Shown here in pieces: positions 18,261 to 27,072 of a stretch of 64,000 nucleotides of DNA (its first letter is position 1; each line of letters begins with the position of its first letter). Origin of the DNA: Sulfitobacter sp. S223 (GTDB taxonomy: Bacteria; Pseudomonadota; Alphaproteobacteria; Rhodobacterales; Rhodobacteraceae). The DNA lies in contig NZ_CP083560.1 of the NCBI RefSeq assembly GCF_025143825.1, positions 1,984,001-2,048,000 of the forward strand, in the 5' to 3' direction. Both the position numbers and the translations under genes were made by a program. The notes beneath the pieces are model-generated. The model saw only the letters and a program-made list of their open reading frames with translations, did no database searches and was not told where the DNA came from.

Positions 18261-19670
18261 CTAAACGCCGATCTCTTCGGTGGGATTATCCAGCAATTCT
18301 CGCAAGCGCACCATCGCGGCCTCGAAGCTTGCAAGGCTCACGCCTGCATTAACGGCCATACGCACCGCATGGGGAGTTTGCGCATTGCGCGCGGCAAACT
18401 CTTCTGCTGCCCGTACCCGCACGCCAACCGTCTCGGCGGCGCGACAAAATGCGTTCGCACGCCAGCCGGACGGTAGTGTCAACCAGAAAAACGGCACATC
18501 GGGCCGCCAGCACAGCTCGTACCCGCCAAGAATGTTCACCGCCGTTTTTACATAAGAACCAATACCATCCCGTGTTCGGGCAGTGATCTCTTCTAGCTGG
18601 GGATGTGAAAGAAGCAGCGATGCCAGATCGGTCATCGGGGTGGCCAGACCAAAGAAGCCGTGCTCGGCGCTGCGGTGAAGAGCCGCGGCCTGCTTGCGTG
18701 GACCGATCGCACACCCCAATCGCAAGGCCGGCGAAATGGTTTTACTGACCGACGTAATGTACCAGCCCCGCTCAGGCGCAAGCTGGCGATATCCGGGAGC
18801 CTGTGCAGGTCCGATCCGATAACAGTCATCTTCAACGATTTGCAGGTGATAGCGGCGGGCCACCGCAACAATCTCTTCCCGGCGCGCCAAGGGGGTAAAT
18901 CCACACGTGGGGCTGTGAACTTCGGGAGATGTACATAGAATCTGCGCTTCGGGGTATCTTTCAGCCGCTGCCGTGAGGGCAATAGGGCAGACGCCATGCT
19001 CATCCATCGCAACCGGCACAACCTCGGCGCGCAATGCCGCAGCCACACGACGAAAGCCGGGATAGCAAAGCTCTTCAAGAAACACGACAGGCCTGCGACC
19101 CGATAGGATCGTCTGGAAAATCAGCATTATCGCGTTCTGCCCGCCATGGGAAAGCACGATGTCCGATTCATTCAAAGGCCCCAATGTGACGTCACGCAAC
19201 CAGTGCAACATCGCCTCGCGCGCGGGTTGGGCGCCACGTCGGGACGGATAGTGCATCAGGCCCGATGGCGGGTCTTGGGCAATTTGCGCCATAAGCTTGC
19301 GGATCAGCGCCGATTGCCCGCCGTTAGGCAGATGGGGCGAGAATAGATTAACGTCATAATTGTTCCCACCGGTCCGATGCTCGATCACATCCATTTCCAA
19401 CAGGTTCAAAGGCGGTTCTGTCTTGGGCGCTGCAACGAAGGTCCCGCGCCCGACCTCTGCGGTCAGCACTCCCTCATCCGTCAGAACAGTATAGGCCCGC
19501 GCCACCGTGCCCGGCGTCATTTCCAATTTCCATCCCAGATCGCGCACCGGAGGAAGCTTATCCCCAACCGATAGCGCGCCTGACGTGATCGCAGATCTGA
19601 TTGCACGCACCACGGCGCGGTATTTCGGTTTGACAGCGGGATCGACCTCGGGGGTCCAAATTGTATCCAT
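18261..19670 (-). CDS. MocR-type regulator (GntR domain + aminotransferase domain)
   Basis: A 469-residue PLP-dependent regulator. A GntR winged helix is at about 15-85 (YRAVVRAIRSAITSGALSVGDKLPPVRDLG), followed by a class I aminotransferase-like domain with the Schiff-base lysine in SVSKTISPALRLG. Such proteins sense PLP or an amine through the aminotransferase fold and control adjacent genes. It faces a small DUF1127 gene; repeated ATTGT/TACAAT words lie between them and over its own start codon, suggesting autoregulation. I take the ATG at 19670 (GGAAAC upstream), not the one 42 bases earlier. Confidence 0.9.
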   Translation of the reverse strand: MDTIWTPEVDPAVKPKYRAVVRAIRSAITSGALSVGDKLPPVRDLGWKLEMTPGTVARAYTVLTDEGVLTAEVGRGTFVAAPKTEPPLNLLEMDVIEHRTGGNNYDVNLFSPHLPNGGQSALIRKLMAQIAQDPPSGLMHYPSRRGAQPAREAMLHWLRDVTLGPLNESDIVLSHGGQNAIMLIFQTILSGRRPVVFLEELCYPGFRRVAAALRAEVVPVAMDEHGVCPIALTAAAERYPEAQILCTSPEVHSPTCGFTPLARREEIVAVARRYHLQIVEDDCYRIGPAQAPGYRQLAPERGWYITSVSKTISPALRLGCAIGPRKQAAALHRSAEHGFFGLATPMTDLASLLLSHPQLEEITARTRDGIGSYVKTAVNILGGYELCWRPDVPFFWLTLPSGWRANAFCRAAETVGVRVRAAEEFAARNAQTPHAVRMAVNAGVSLASFEAAMVRLRELLDNPTEEIGV

Positions 19671-19676
19671 TACAAT
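19660..19676. promoter_or_regulatory. Palindrome over the MocR start codon
   Basis: ATTGTA, 5-base spacer, TACAAT: a perfect 6-bp inverted repeat that includes the MocR ATG. It shares half-sites with two elements further upstream and could mediate autorepression. Confidence 0.5.
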
Positions 19677-19702
19677 GTTTCCATAGAACTGCGCGAAATT
19701 GC

Positions 19703-19749
19703 ATTGTACCAATACTCATGGCGATACTGCCTAATTGTGTCAATACAAT
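19703..19749. promoter_or_regulatory. Tandem operator-like repeats before DUF1127
   Basis: ATTGTACCAATAC at 19703-19715 and ATTGTGTCAATAC at 19734-19746 match at 11 of 13 positions and are exactly 31 bases apart, about three helical turns. The second also forms ATTGTG-N4-TACAAT. Direct repeats on one DNA face are typical of MocR/GabR binding sites. Confidence 0.6.
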
Positions 19750-19768
19750 TATTCAAGGAGATTTACCC

Positions 19769-20002
19769 ATGACACAGACAGCGACCATGAACACTGATGC
19801 CCTTGCGGTTCTCAACACCACACGCAGCTTGCCGCTGCTGGCGGTCATCAGCGTAAAATTTGCGGCGCTCGTCACGAAATGGGTTGCCCGCAATCGCACC
19901 CGCCAAGCCCTGCGTACGCTTGAGGCATGGCAGCTTGCGGATGTGGGGATTACATCTGACGCGGCTCTGATTGAGGCGCGCAAGGTGTTCTGGAAAGCGT
20001 GA
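19769..20002 (+). CDS. DUF1127 small basic protein
   Basis: A 77-residue protein: a hydrophobic middle (LPLLAVISVKFAALVTKWVA), then the short DUF1127 module NRTRQALRTLEAWQLADVGIT, ending near a cluster of charged residues. In other alphaproteobacteria small DUF1127 proteins influence RNA turnover and phosphate or carbon homeostasis, but this longer form is not characterised to my knowledge. AAGGAG lies 8 bases before the ATG. It is divergent from a MocR regulator that probably controls it, and a good terminator follows. Confidence 0.85.
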   Translation: MTQTATMNTDALAVLNTTRSLPLLAVISVKFAALVTKWVARNRTRQALRTLEAWQLADVGITSDAALIEARKVFWKA

Positions 20003-20035
20003 CACCCCGTGGCGCTAAGCCAGACCTCTTCACTT

Positions 20036-20062
20036 GGGCAGGGTTCACCCCTGCCCTTTTTT
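20036..20062 (+). terminator. Rho-independent terminator of the DUF1127 gene
   Basis: GGGCAGGG, TTCAC loop, CCCTGCCC, then six T residues. It lies 34 bases after the stop. Confidence 0.9.
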
Positions 20063-20094
20063 GATACAATTTCTAAGTTAGACCAGATTGTACC

Positions 20095-20535
20095 CTAAAG
20101 CGATTTAATCGGCGGAATGGCATAGGTCATCGTCGCCTGAGCGACCGGCTGATCCATCCCTTCGGAAAAGATCAGCACGTGTGATACTGACAATTGCCGC
20201 CCCAGCTTTAACAGTTTTGCGGTCGCAATCAGATCAACCCCCGCGACGGGCTTGCGCATAAAATCCATTGAACAGTTTGTCGTAACAGCCAGCGCCTTAG
20301 GACCGATCATGGCAAGCGTAGCGATGTAGGCCGCCACATCGGCAAGCGCGAACATTGATGGCCCCGAAACCGTCCCCCCGGGGCGCAGATGCTTTTCCGA
20401 AATATTCAACCGCATGGTCACCTCGTTAGGCTTGACCTCTTCAACGGTGAAATCATCTGCCACCTGCTGGAATACTTCGCGCATGAATGCCATCAATTGT
20501 GGCGCATCCATCATCACTTCACCGCTACCGGCCAT
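20095..20535 (-). CDS. PaaI-like hotdog thioesterase
   Basis: A 146-residue single hotdog-fold protein. HLRPGGTVSGPSMFALADVAAYIATLA has the family's helix and the G-x-x-S-G-P turn, and VTTNCSMDFMRKPVAG the following strand. Such enzymes hydrolyse acyl-CoAs, often aromatic or medium-chain; substrate unknown here. AGGAGG precedes the ATG at 20535. It is divergent from an enoyl-CoA hydratase with only 57 bases between starts, so both probably act in acyl-CoA metabolism. Confidence 0.88.
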   Translation of the reverse strand: MAGSGEVMMDAPQLMAFMREVFQQVADDFTVEEVKPNEVTMRLNISEKHLRPGGTVSGPSMFALADVAAYIATLAMIGPKALAVTTNCSMDFMRKPVAGVDLIATAKLLKLGRQLSVSHVLIFSEGMDQPVAQATMTYAIPPIKSL

Positions 20536-20592
20536 ACTTGTCCTCCTCCTATTATTGCCGCTAGACTTGCCGCAACATAAGGAGCGCGCAAG

Positions 20593-21378
20593 ATGGCAAT
20601 TTTGGAAGTAACGCAACGGGACGCGGTGACCCTGCTCACTTTGAACAGCCCCGAGAAGCTTAATGCGCTCAGCGACGAGATGCTGGCCGCCTTGCAAGAA
20701 ACGCTTGACCAGCTGGCCGATGATCCAACTTGCCGCGTCATAATCATTGCCGGCGCGGGCAAAGCGTTTTGTGCAGGCCACGATCTGCGGCAGATGCAAG
20801 CCATGCGAAAGACCGAAGACAACGGCGCCGCTGCGTTTGCCGATCTTTTCTCTCGCTGTACGGATGTGATGATGCGCATCCAGAGCATGCCGCAACCGGT
20901 CATTGCACAGGTCCACGGCATTGCCACCGCCGCGGGCTGCCAGTTGGTCGCAACCTGCGATATGGCCATTGCCGGAGAAGGAACACGCTTTGGCGTCAAC
21001 GGCGTGAACATCGGGTTGTTCTGCTCTACCCCGATGGTCGCGCTCAGCCGCAATATCGCGCCCAAAAAGGCGTTCGAGATGCTGACCACCGGAGATTTCA
21101 TTTCCGCCGAGCGGGCAGAAGAATTAGGCCTGATCAACCGCGTTGTTGCACCAGACGCGCTGGCGGAAGAGACAGCGGCACTCGCAGAGCAGATTGCTGC
21201 CAAATTGGGGTCTGCCGTAAAGATCGGAAAACGCGCCTTTTATGAACAATTGGCCATGGATACAGCAGCGGCCTATGCGCACACAGGCGTGGTCATGGTC
21301 GAAAACCTAAGCTATCAAGATACAAACGAAGGCATGCAGGCCTTTATTGAAAAGCGACCACCAGACTGGAAACAATAA
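20593..21378 (+). CDS. Enoyl-CoA hydratase/isomerase family protein
   Basis: A 261-residue crotonase-fold protein. The oxyanion-hole segment GAGKAFCAGHDLRQM is at about 55-69 and HGIATAAGCQLVATCDMAIA near 107-126. After that, where classical hydratases have a second catalytic glutamate, the sequence reads NIGLFCSTP, as in the ECHDC3-like subgroup, so ordinary hydratase activity is doubtful. AAGGAG precedes the ATG. It is divergent from the thioesterase gene. A lipid or acyl-CoA role is inferred from fold and neighbour. Confidence 0.88.
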   Translation: MAILEVTQRDAVTLLTLNSPEKLNALSDEMLAALQETLDQLADDPTCRVIIIAGAGKAFCAGHDLRQMQAMRKTEDNGAAAFADLFSRCTDVMMRIQSMPQPVIAQVHGIATAAGCQLVATCDMAIAGEGTRFGVNGVNIGLFCSTPMVALSRNIAPKKAFEMLTTGDFISAERAEELGLINRVVAPDALAEETAALAEQIAAKLGSAVKIGKRAFYEQLAMDTAAAYAHTGVVMVENLSYQDTNEGMQAFIEKRPPDWKQ

Positions 21379-21475
21379 CTGTTTCCCAAAACTGCACGGT
21401 GTTTTTCCAAAGTCTTTGTCGTTTTTGTGTCAAAATTTGGGTAACCCTCGTCACATTCTCTTGAGGAGCAGTGTG

Positions 21476-22789
21476 ATGTTGAAACGATCGCTTGGCGCGG
21501 TGTGTGTAGTTTTGTTTGGTAGCGTCGCCGCTTTTGCGGGACCTCTACCGGCACCGGTAAGCGATGATAACTTCCACAGCTCCCCCGCCGAACTGATTGC
21601 TCTGGGGCGCGATCTGTTCTTTGATCCCATCCTGTCCGGCAATCGCAACATCGCCTGCGCCACCTGTCATCACCCAACGCTGGGAACCTCGGACGCCATG
21701 TCCCTGTCTCTTGGTGAAGGGGGCATCGGCCTTGGGGAATCGCGCAGCATTGACGCCGCCAACAAACCAAAGACCCGAATCCCGCGTAACGCACCTGCCC
21801 TGTTCAATCTGGGCGCCAAGGAATTCACGGTGATGTTCCATGACGGACGCACGGCGAAAGACCGCCATGCGATGTTTGGCATCCGTATGCCCCAAGGACG
21901 CACGCTTGAACGGCCAATGCCGTCTGCCTTGGCGGCCCAGAACATCCTGCCCGTCCTTTCGCCTGCCGAAATGGCCGGCGACCCCGGCGAAAACGACGTG
22001 GCTGATGCCGTGGCAGCAGAGCGTATCCTTGGCCCAAATGGCGCATGGGACATCCTTGCGCACCGCATCGATGCGATCCCTGAATACCGGCAGCGATTTG
22101 GTCAGCTAGGCATCACCGGCATCCACATCAATGACATCGGTACTGCGCTTGCAGCCTTCATCGGGTCGGAATTTCGCGCCGACGAAAGCCCCTTTGACAA
22201 ATTCCTTCGCGGCGAAGACGCGATGACCGAAGTGCAGTTAGAAGGCATGGACCTGTTCTATGGCAAAGCGCGCTGTTCGACCTGCCACTCCGGGTCTTTC
22301 CAGACCGATCACAATTTTCATGCCATTGGTCTGCCGCAGCTGGGACCAGGGAAAGACGGCTATGCCGATACTGGCCACGGCATGGTCACAGGTGTGGCTG
22401 ACGATATGTACCGGTTTCGCACGCCATCTTTACGCAATGTGACCGAAACAGCGCCCTACGGGCATAATGGCGCCTACTCCAATCTTGAAGATGTCGTCAT
22501 ACATCATCTGGATGCGGTTAAAGGTCTAGCCAAATATGACCGCAGCAAAGCACGGCTGTCAGGCGATCTTGAAGCATATGACTGGTCAGCGATGGACAAT
22601 TTCGACGAAGTCATGCGCATAGCCGAAGCCATCGAGATTTCGGATGTGGCGCTGGATCAGGTCGAGATTGATAAGATCATGGCGTTTCTCGGCGCTCTTA
22701 CGGACCCAACAGCGGGAAAACGCGGACTTGGCGTGCCCGCGTCAGTACCTTCGGGGCTGCAACTGGATCAGCTCGCCCCTCCCTCCTGA
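21476..22789 (+). CDS. Di-haem cytochrome c peroxidase / MauG-family protein
   Basis: A 437-residue periplasmic protein with a Sec signal (MLKRSLGAVCVVLFGSVAAFA). Two c-type haem sites are visible: CATCH at 61-65 and CSTCH at 267-271. The order of domains matches bacterial di-haem peroxidases and MauG relatives. The distal Met ligand region may be in AETAPYGHNGAY near 365-376, which reads as the family's P-Y-x-H-x-G motif. It either reduces peroxide with electrons from a cytochrome or oxidises a protein partner. GAGGAG precedes the ATG. Confidence 0.88.
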   Translation: MLKRSLGAVCVVLFGSVAAFAGPLPAPVSDDNFHSSPAELIALGRDLFFDPILSGNRNIACATCHHPTLGTSDAMSLSLGEGGIGLGESRSIDAANKPKTRIPRNAPALFNLGAKEFTVMFHDGRTAKDRHAMFGIRMPQGRTLERPMPSALAAQNILPVLSPAEMAGDPGENDVADAVAAERILGPNGAWDILAHRIDAIPEYRQRFGQLGITGIHINDIGTALAAFIGSEFRADESPFDKFLRGEDAMTEVQLEGMDLFYGKARCSTCHSGSFQTDHNFHAIGLPQLGPGKDGYADTGHGMVTGVADDMYRFRTPSLRNVTETAPYGHNGAYSNLEDVVIHHLDAVKGLAKYDRSKARLSGDLEAYDWSAMDNFDEVMRIAEAIEISDVALDQVEIDKIMAFLGALTDPTAGKRGLGVPASVPSGLQLDQLAPPS

Positions 22790-22953
22790 CCACTTAGCAC
22801 CAACAGACCAAGGCCCCGAACACATACTCTTACGGGGAATTTCTGCGTCTTATTCACACTGTTGCGGATTTGGCACCTCAGTGTTGCCAAACTACGTCTG
22901 GCAAATCTGGCACGATTAAGGCACGAATACGTCATAGCACGATGTGCTGCCCC

Positions 22954-23036
22954 ATTTTGGGTCGCCGTAGGCGGAAGATCCCTCCAGATCGGACTCTCAT
23001 CTGATCCCCTCTTTCCCGCAGCGGCGACCCCAAAAT
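22954..23036 (+). repeat. Long imperfect hairpin upstream of trmFO
   Basis: ATTTTGGGTCGCCG (22954-22967) pairs with CGGCGACCCCAAAAT (23022-23036) with one bulge, and the inner GCGGAAGA (22971-22978) with TCTTTCCCGC (23010-23019), leaving a loop of about 31 bases with a further AGAT/ATCT pairing. Some 22 pairs in an 83-base span is far beyond chance. It could be an RNA leader for trmFO, a small RNA, or a palindromic repeat. No T run follows. Confidence 0.6.
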
Positions 23037-23137
23037 CCCATCCTTTCTGCACGATCTCAACGGCACCAGTCGTCTTGTCGCAGGTCCGTTGCCTACGCCC
23101 TGTTGCACCGCTGCGTCTGCTGGATTATCTGCGGAGC

Positions 23138-24481
23138 ATGGATAACACATTACACATCATCGGCGGCGGTATGGCCGGATCAGAGGCCGCTTGGCAGGCT
23201 GCAAACCTTGGCATCAAGGTAGTCATTCACGAAATGCGTCCCAAGGTGGAAACTTTCGCCCACCAAACAGGACTGCTTGGTGAGATGGTTTGTTCCAATT
23301 CATTCCGCTCTGACGACAGTGAACAGAACGCCGTCGGGCTGCTGCACTGGGAAATGCGCCAGGCCAACGGGTTGATCATGCAAACCGCAGAGAAACACCG
23401 CCTGCCGGCCGGTGGAGCATTGGCAGTGGACCGTGATCCGTTTGCACAATCCGTGACCGACGCGCTGATGGCGCACCCTAATGTTTCCGTAGAATACGGA
23501 GAGATCACCTCTCTTCCCGACAGCGGCCACTGGATCATTGCAACTGGTCCGCTGACATCCTCAGCTTTGGGCACAGCCATTGCGGCCGAAACCGGTGCCG
23601 AGGCGCTAGCGTTCTTCGACGCGATCGCACCCATCGTTTATCACGAGAGCATCGACATGAGCAAAGCGTGGATGCAATCACGCTATGACAAGGGCGAAAC
23701 CGAAGAGGAACGGACAGCCTACCTCAACTGCCCGATGGACAAAGACCAGTACGAGGCCTTCATCGACGCACTCATGGCCGCAGACAAGACCGAGTTTCAT
23801 GAGGGTGAGACCGCAGGCTACTTTGATGGCTGCCTGCCGATCGAGGTCATGGCAGAGCGTGGTCGCGAAACTTTGCGTTTCGGTCCGATGAAGCCTGTCG
23901 GCCTGACCAATCCGCATCAGCCCGACGTGAAGCCATACGCAGTGGTACAGCTGCGCCGCGACAACAAACTTGGCACTCTCTACAATATCGTCGGCTTTCA
24001 AACAAAGATGAAGTACGGCGCGCAAACGGATGTTTTCAAAAGCATTCCGGGACTTGAAAATGCCAGCTTTGCGCGATTGGGTGGCATCCACCGGAACACA
24101 TTCCTGAATTCGCCCACCTTACTGGATGGTCAGATGCGCCTGAAATCCCGGCCCAATGTCCGCTTTGCGGGCCAGATCACCGGAGTCGAAGGCTATGTTG
24201 AAAGCGCTGCGATGGGCTTGCTTGCGGGTCGCTTGGCGGCAGCGCAGATCAACGGCACGACCCTTGATACACCGCCGCCAACCACTGCTACCGGCGCGCT
24301 GATTACCCATATCTCAGGCGGAGCCGAAGCTAAGACATTTCAACCGATGAACGTGAATTTCGGCCTCTTCCCCGCGGTGGAGGGTCTGAAAAGCGGCCGT
24401 CGGGGGCGCAAAGACCGCTACAAAGCCTACACAGATCGCGCCAAGCAAGACTGGCAAGTCTGGCTTGGCTCTGGACAATAA
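23138..24481 (+). CDS. trmFO: Folate/FAD-dependent tRNA uracil-54 C5-methyltransferase
   Basis: A 447-residue enzyme that makes ribothymidine at tRNA position 54 using methylenetetrahydrofolate. The FAD-binding [18 protein letters not shown] opens the protein, then VVIHEMRPK and [12 protein letters not shown], all TrmFO signatures; [12 protein letters not shown] is also diagnostic. The C-terminal FAD-domain motif reads MNVNFGLFP. The in-frame region upstream of 23138 lacks family similarity and overlaps a hairpin, so I start at the ATG. The leader is unusually long (348 bases from the previous gene). Confidence 0.95.
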   Translation: MDNTLHIIGGGMAGSEAAWQAANLGIKVVIHEMRPKVETFAHQTGLLGEMVCSNSFRSDDSEQNAVGLLHWEMRQANGLIMQTAEKHRLPAGGALAVDRDPFAQSVTDALMAHPNVSVEYGEITSLPDSGHWIIATGPLTSSALGTAIAAETGAEALAFFDAIAPIVYHESIDMSKAWMQSRYDKGETEEERTAYLNCPMDKDQYEAFIDALMAADKTEFHEGETAGYFDGCLPIEVMAERGRETLRFGPMKPVGLTNPHQPDVKPYAVVQLRRDNKLGTLYNIVGFQTKMKYGAQTDVFKSIPGLENASFARLGGIHRNTFLNSPTLLDGQMRLKSRPNVRFAGQITGVEGYVESAAMGLLAGRLAAAQINGTTLDTPPPTTATGALITHISGGAEAKTFQPMNVNFGLFPAVEGLKSGRRGRKDRYKAYTDRAKQDWQVWLGSGQ

Positions 24482-24505
24482 AGCAGGCACGCTTAAACTG
24501 TGGCG

Positions 24506-25111
24506 ATGAGTACAAATTTTCTGGACAAAGCTTACACCTCGCGGGACACAGACAGCACCCGCGATCTCTACAATGACTGGTCAGCCACCTACGAGGCCGA
24601 AGTCGGCGCGCAAGGCTATGCAACACCAGCGCGCTGCGCAGAGGCACTGGCCGCCCACGTCGCAGATAAAACCACGCCCTTGCTGGATTTCGGATGCGGG
24701 ACCGGTCTGGCGGGTCTGGCGCTGCGCTTGGCGGGCTTCGAAGTCATTGATGGCGTAGATATCTCGCCTGAAATGCTGGCGCAGGCCCGTGCGAAGGACG
24801 TGTACCGGAATCTCACTCAGATCGAACCTGACACATCGCCAAAGGGCGGCTACTCCCTTATCAGTGCGGTGGGTGTGATCGGTGCGGGCGCTGCTCCTAT
24901 CTCTATCCTAGATACGTTGCTTCATGCGCTGCCATCTCAGGGTAAGCTGGTTTTCTCCTTTAACGATCATGCTTTAGCGGACCACTCGAACACAGGTCGC
25001 TTGAACGAATGGCTTGATTGCGGTGCCGCGCGGCTATTATTCATGGAGCATGGACCGCATCTGCCCGGAAAAGACATGGGCGCGACTGTCTATGTGATTG
25101 AAAAAGCTTGA
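24506..25111 (+). CDS. Class I SAM-dependent methyltransferase
   Basis: A 201-residue Rossmann-fold methyltransferase. Motif I LLDFGCGTGLAG is near residues 60-71, motif post-I IDGVDISPEML near 83-93. The N-terminal YNDWSATYEAEV resembles ubiquinone/SAM methyltransferases of small molecules. Substrate unknown. The ATG at 24506 is six bases after a GTG in the same frame; the ribosome-binding site is weak. Its TGA overlaps the TTG start of gluQRS, so the two are coupled, although a joint function is not evident. Confidence 0.85.
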   Translation: MSTNFLDKAYTSRDTDSTRDLYNDWSATYEAEVGAQGYATPARCAEALAAHVADKTTPLLDFGCGTGLAGLALRLAGFEVIDGVDISPEMLAQARAKDVYRNLTQIEPDTSPKGGYSLISAVGVIGAGAAPISILDTLLHALPSQGKLVFSFNDHALADHSNTGRLNEWLDCGAARLLFMEHGPHLPGKDMGATVYVIEKA

Positions 25112-25989
25112 GCTTCACCACCCGTTTCGCACCATCGCCGACAGGCCCTCTTCATCTGGGCCATGCGTATTCGGCAATCCTTGCGCATGACATGGCTCGG
25201 GCCAGAGATGGGCGGTTCCTGCTCCGGATCGAAGACATTGACAGATCGCGTGCGCGCCCGGAATGGGAAGCGCAGATTTATGATGATCTCGCTTGGTTGG
25301 GTCTGCGGTGGGAAACCCCTGTGATGCGCCAGTCAGACAGGCTTCCGACGTATCAGACAGCATTAGACGATCTGTTGGAGCGTGGGCTGCTGTATTCCTG
25401 CAGCTGTTCGCGGGCCGATATTGCCGCTGCCGCAAGCGCGCCGCAAGAAGGAGCGCCGCTGCTAGGCCCTGATGGTGTTGTCTATCCCGGCACCTGCCGC
25501 GACAAACGCCCCCACATTAAAGGCGATCCACGTCCCGATAACGCCCCGCTTCGTCTGAACATGACGAAAGCTTTGCGCCTGACCGAACATTCCGACAGCA
25601 GTACCCTGCCCGTCACGTTTGAAGAAGCTTGCCTGCCCTCAAAGCGCGGCATCGTTGAAGTCTCCAGTGCCGAAATTCTTCACTCCGTCGGAGATATTGT
25701 GCTGGCGCGCCGTGATATGGGCACATCATACCACTTGTCGGTCGTGCTGGATGATGCTGCACAGGGCATCACAGATGTTGTGCGCGGCGCAGATTTGTTC
25801 GAGGCAACGGTGATCCATGTGCTCCTTCAGGAACTTTTGGGCCTCCCCACACCCGCCTATCATCACCACGCTCTGATCCGTGACGACAAAGGTAAACGAC
25901 TGGCCAAGCGTGATGATGCGCGGGCGATATCGCTGTACCGCGCGCAAGGCGCTACGCCTGCAGATATCCGCGGCCTTATTGGTCTTTAG
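25108..25989 (+). CDS. gluQ: Glutamyl-Q tRNA(Asp) synthetase
   Basis: A 293-residue truncated glutamyl-tRNA synthetase paralogue that attaches Glu to queuosine at position 34 of tRNA-Asp. [17 protein letters not shown] holds the HIGH-type motif (HLGH at 16-19), and [11 protein letters not shown] replaces KMSKS. The anticodon-binding half of GltX is missing, which defines the subfamily. A Zn site is likely from CSCSR and YPGTCR. It starts with TTG overlapping the preceding TGA. Its end overlaps the convergent hisI stop by four bases. Confidence 0.93.
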   Translation: MSFTTRFAPSPTGPLHLGHAYSAILAHDMARARDGRFLLRIEDIDRSRARPEWEAQIYDDLAWLGLRWETPVMRQSDRLPTYQTALDDLLERGLLYSCSCSRADIAAAASAPQEGAPLLGPDGVVYPGTCRDKRPHIKGDPRPDNAPLRLNMTKALRLTEHSDSSTLPVTFEEACLPSKRGIVEVSSAEILHSVGDIVLARRDMGTSYHLSVVLDDAAQGITDVVRGADLFEATVIHVLLQELLGLPTPAYHHHALIRDDKGKRLAKRDDARAISLYRAQGATPADIRGLIGL

Positions 25990-26345
25990 CTATCGACGCT
26001 GATCACTTCGGTTTCACCCTCGGTTGTCACAGCAGTGTAGAAACAGCTACGCCGACCAGTGTGACACGCAGCGCCAACCTGCTCCACCTGCATCAGCAGA
26101 CAGTCACGATCACAGTCTATACGCATCTCTTTAAGTGTCTGCACATGCCCTGATGTGGCACCCTTGGCCCAGAATTCCTGCCGCGAGCGGCTCCAATACG
26201 TGACCTGACCGGTTTCTAGCGTTCGCATGATGCTTTCGGCGTTCATCCACGCCATCATCAACACTTCGCCGCTGGCATGGTCTTGGGCGATTGCCGGAAT
26301 CAAGCCAGCTGCATTGTAGGTCAGGGTCGTGGGGTCAAAGGACAT
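25986..26345 (-). CDS. hisI: Phosphoribosyl-AMP cyclohydrolase
   Basis: A 119-residue monofunctional enzyme opening the purine ring in the third step of histidine synthesis. Metal ligands are in [20 protein letters not shown], and [19 protein letters not shown] is the conserved substrate-binding region. The HisE pyrophosphohydrolase domain is absent, as usual in this group where hisE is separate. AAGG precedes the ATG. It is convergent with gluQ, overlapping four bases at the stops, and has no other his gene nearby. Confidence 0.96.
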   Translation of the reverse strand: MSFDPTTLTYNAAGLIPAIAQDHASGEVLMMAWMNAESIMRTLETGQVTYWSRSRQEFWAKGATSGHVQTLKEMRIDCDRDCLLMQVEQVGAACHTGRRSCFYTAVTTEGETEVISVDS

Positions 26346-26421
26346 GCTTGCGCACCTTCTATAGATTTTTTTTGCATCCGGTCTCTAACATCTTATGTAG
26401 AGGTCAGATAAAGGAAATGCC

Positions 26422-26868
26422 ATGTCCAACGACACCGATCTGATCAAGCTTTATTCATCCCGCATTCTCGCGCTTGCGGCTGATATCCCGCATCTGGGCC
26501 GTCTTGATGCGCCGGATGCAAGCGTCACGCGGCGCTCACCACTGTGCGGGTCTAGTGTAACGGTGGATGTGAAGGTGGCCGATGGACGGCTTGCGGCATT
26601 GGGTCAGGATGTTAAGGCCTGCGCGTTAGGTCAGGCAGCCGCCGCTGTCACAGGGGGCGCCTCAGAGGGGGCTTCGTTAGAGACGATACAGCGGGGCCGT
26701 GACCAGCTAAAAGCCATGCTGAAAGGCAAAGGTGGCGTGCCGGATGCACCTTTTGACGGATTTGAGGTCCTGACCCCTGCCGTAGAATACAAAAACCGCC
26801 ATGCATCGATCATGCTGAGCATCGAAGCTTTGGCCGAAGCGATGGCAGCAGCCCAACAAGACGCCTGA
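26422..26868 (+). CDS. NifU/IscU-like protein lacking one cluster cysteine
   Basis: A 148-residue protein of the NifU N-terminal/IscU scaffold fold. It keeps two ligand-type cysteines, Cys42 (SPLCGSS) and Cys67 (VKACALGQ). Where IscU has His-Cys before the last helix, this protein reads RHASIMLS: His127 is kept but the cysteine is Ala128. It therefore may bind a cluster differently, or act as a chaperone or non-canonical scaffold. AAGGAAAT precedes the ATG. No suf or isc genes are close. Annotation as 'iron-sulfur scaffold' should be treated with care. Confidence 0.8.
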   Translation: MSNDTDLIKLYSSRILALAADIPHLGRLDAPDASVTRRSPLCGSSVTVDVKVADGRLAALGQDVKACALGQAAAAVTGGASEGASLETIQRGRDQLKAMLKGKGGVPDAPFDGFEVLTPAVEYKNRHASIMLSIEALAEAMAAAQQDA

Positions 26869-26881
26869 TCCCCACCAGACC

Positions 26882-26916
26882 AAAAAAAACGCCGCACATC
26901 CAAAGGGATGGCGGCG
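26882..26916 (-). terminator. Rho-independent terminator (minus strand)
   Basis: CGCCGC-a-CATCC, AAAG loop, GGATG-GCGGCG. On the minus strand it is followed by eight T residues, so it ends a leftward transcript, most likely the one carrying the 42-residue protein at 27073, leaving a 3' region of about 150 bases. On the plus strand it may still protect the NifU-like mRNA end. Confidence 0.85.
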
Positions 26917-27072
26917 TAAGAAAAGCGTTTCCCATGTGGGACCCAGAAGCACGGTTCAGGGAAGGCATTCCCGAGACATGTTACAGACAGGCAGAACGTA
27001 ACATCTAAGGCACATCAGTTTGGGACAAATGCGCCAGTAAACCGGCCCTGGCATGAGAGCGCAGGCAGAAAA

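Noticed and set aside
22868-22888. Sigma-54 promoter-like TGGCAC...TTGC
   Set aside because: The spacing between the TGGCAC and TTGC words is seven bases, not five, so it does not fit the consensus; the same bases form a small TTTGGCA/TGCCAAA hairpin.
22862-23137. 92-residue N-terminal extension of TrmFO
   Set aside because: It translates the structured hairpin, and family members begin at the FAD-binding motif just after 23138.
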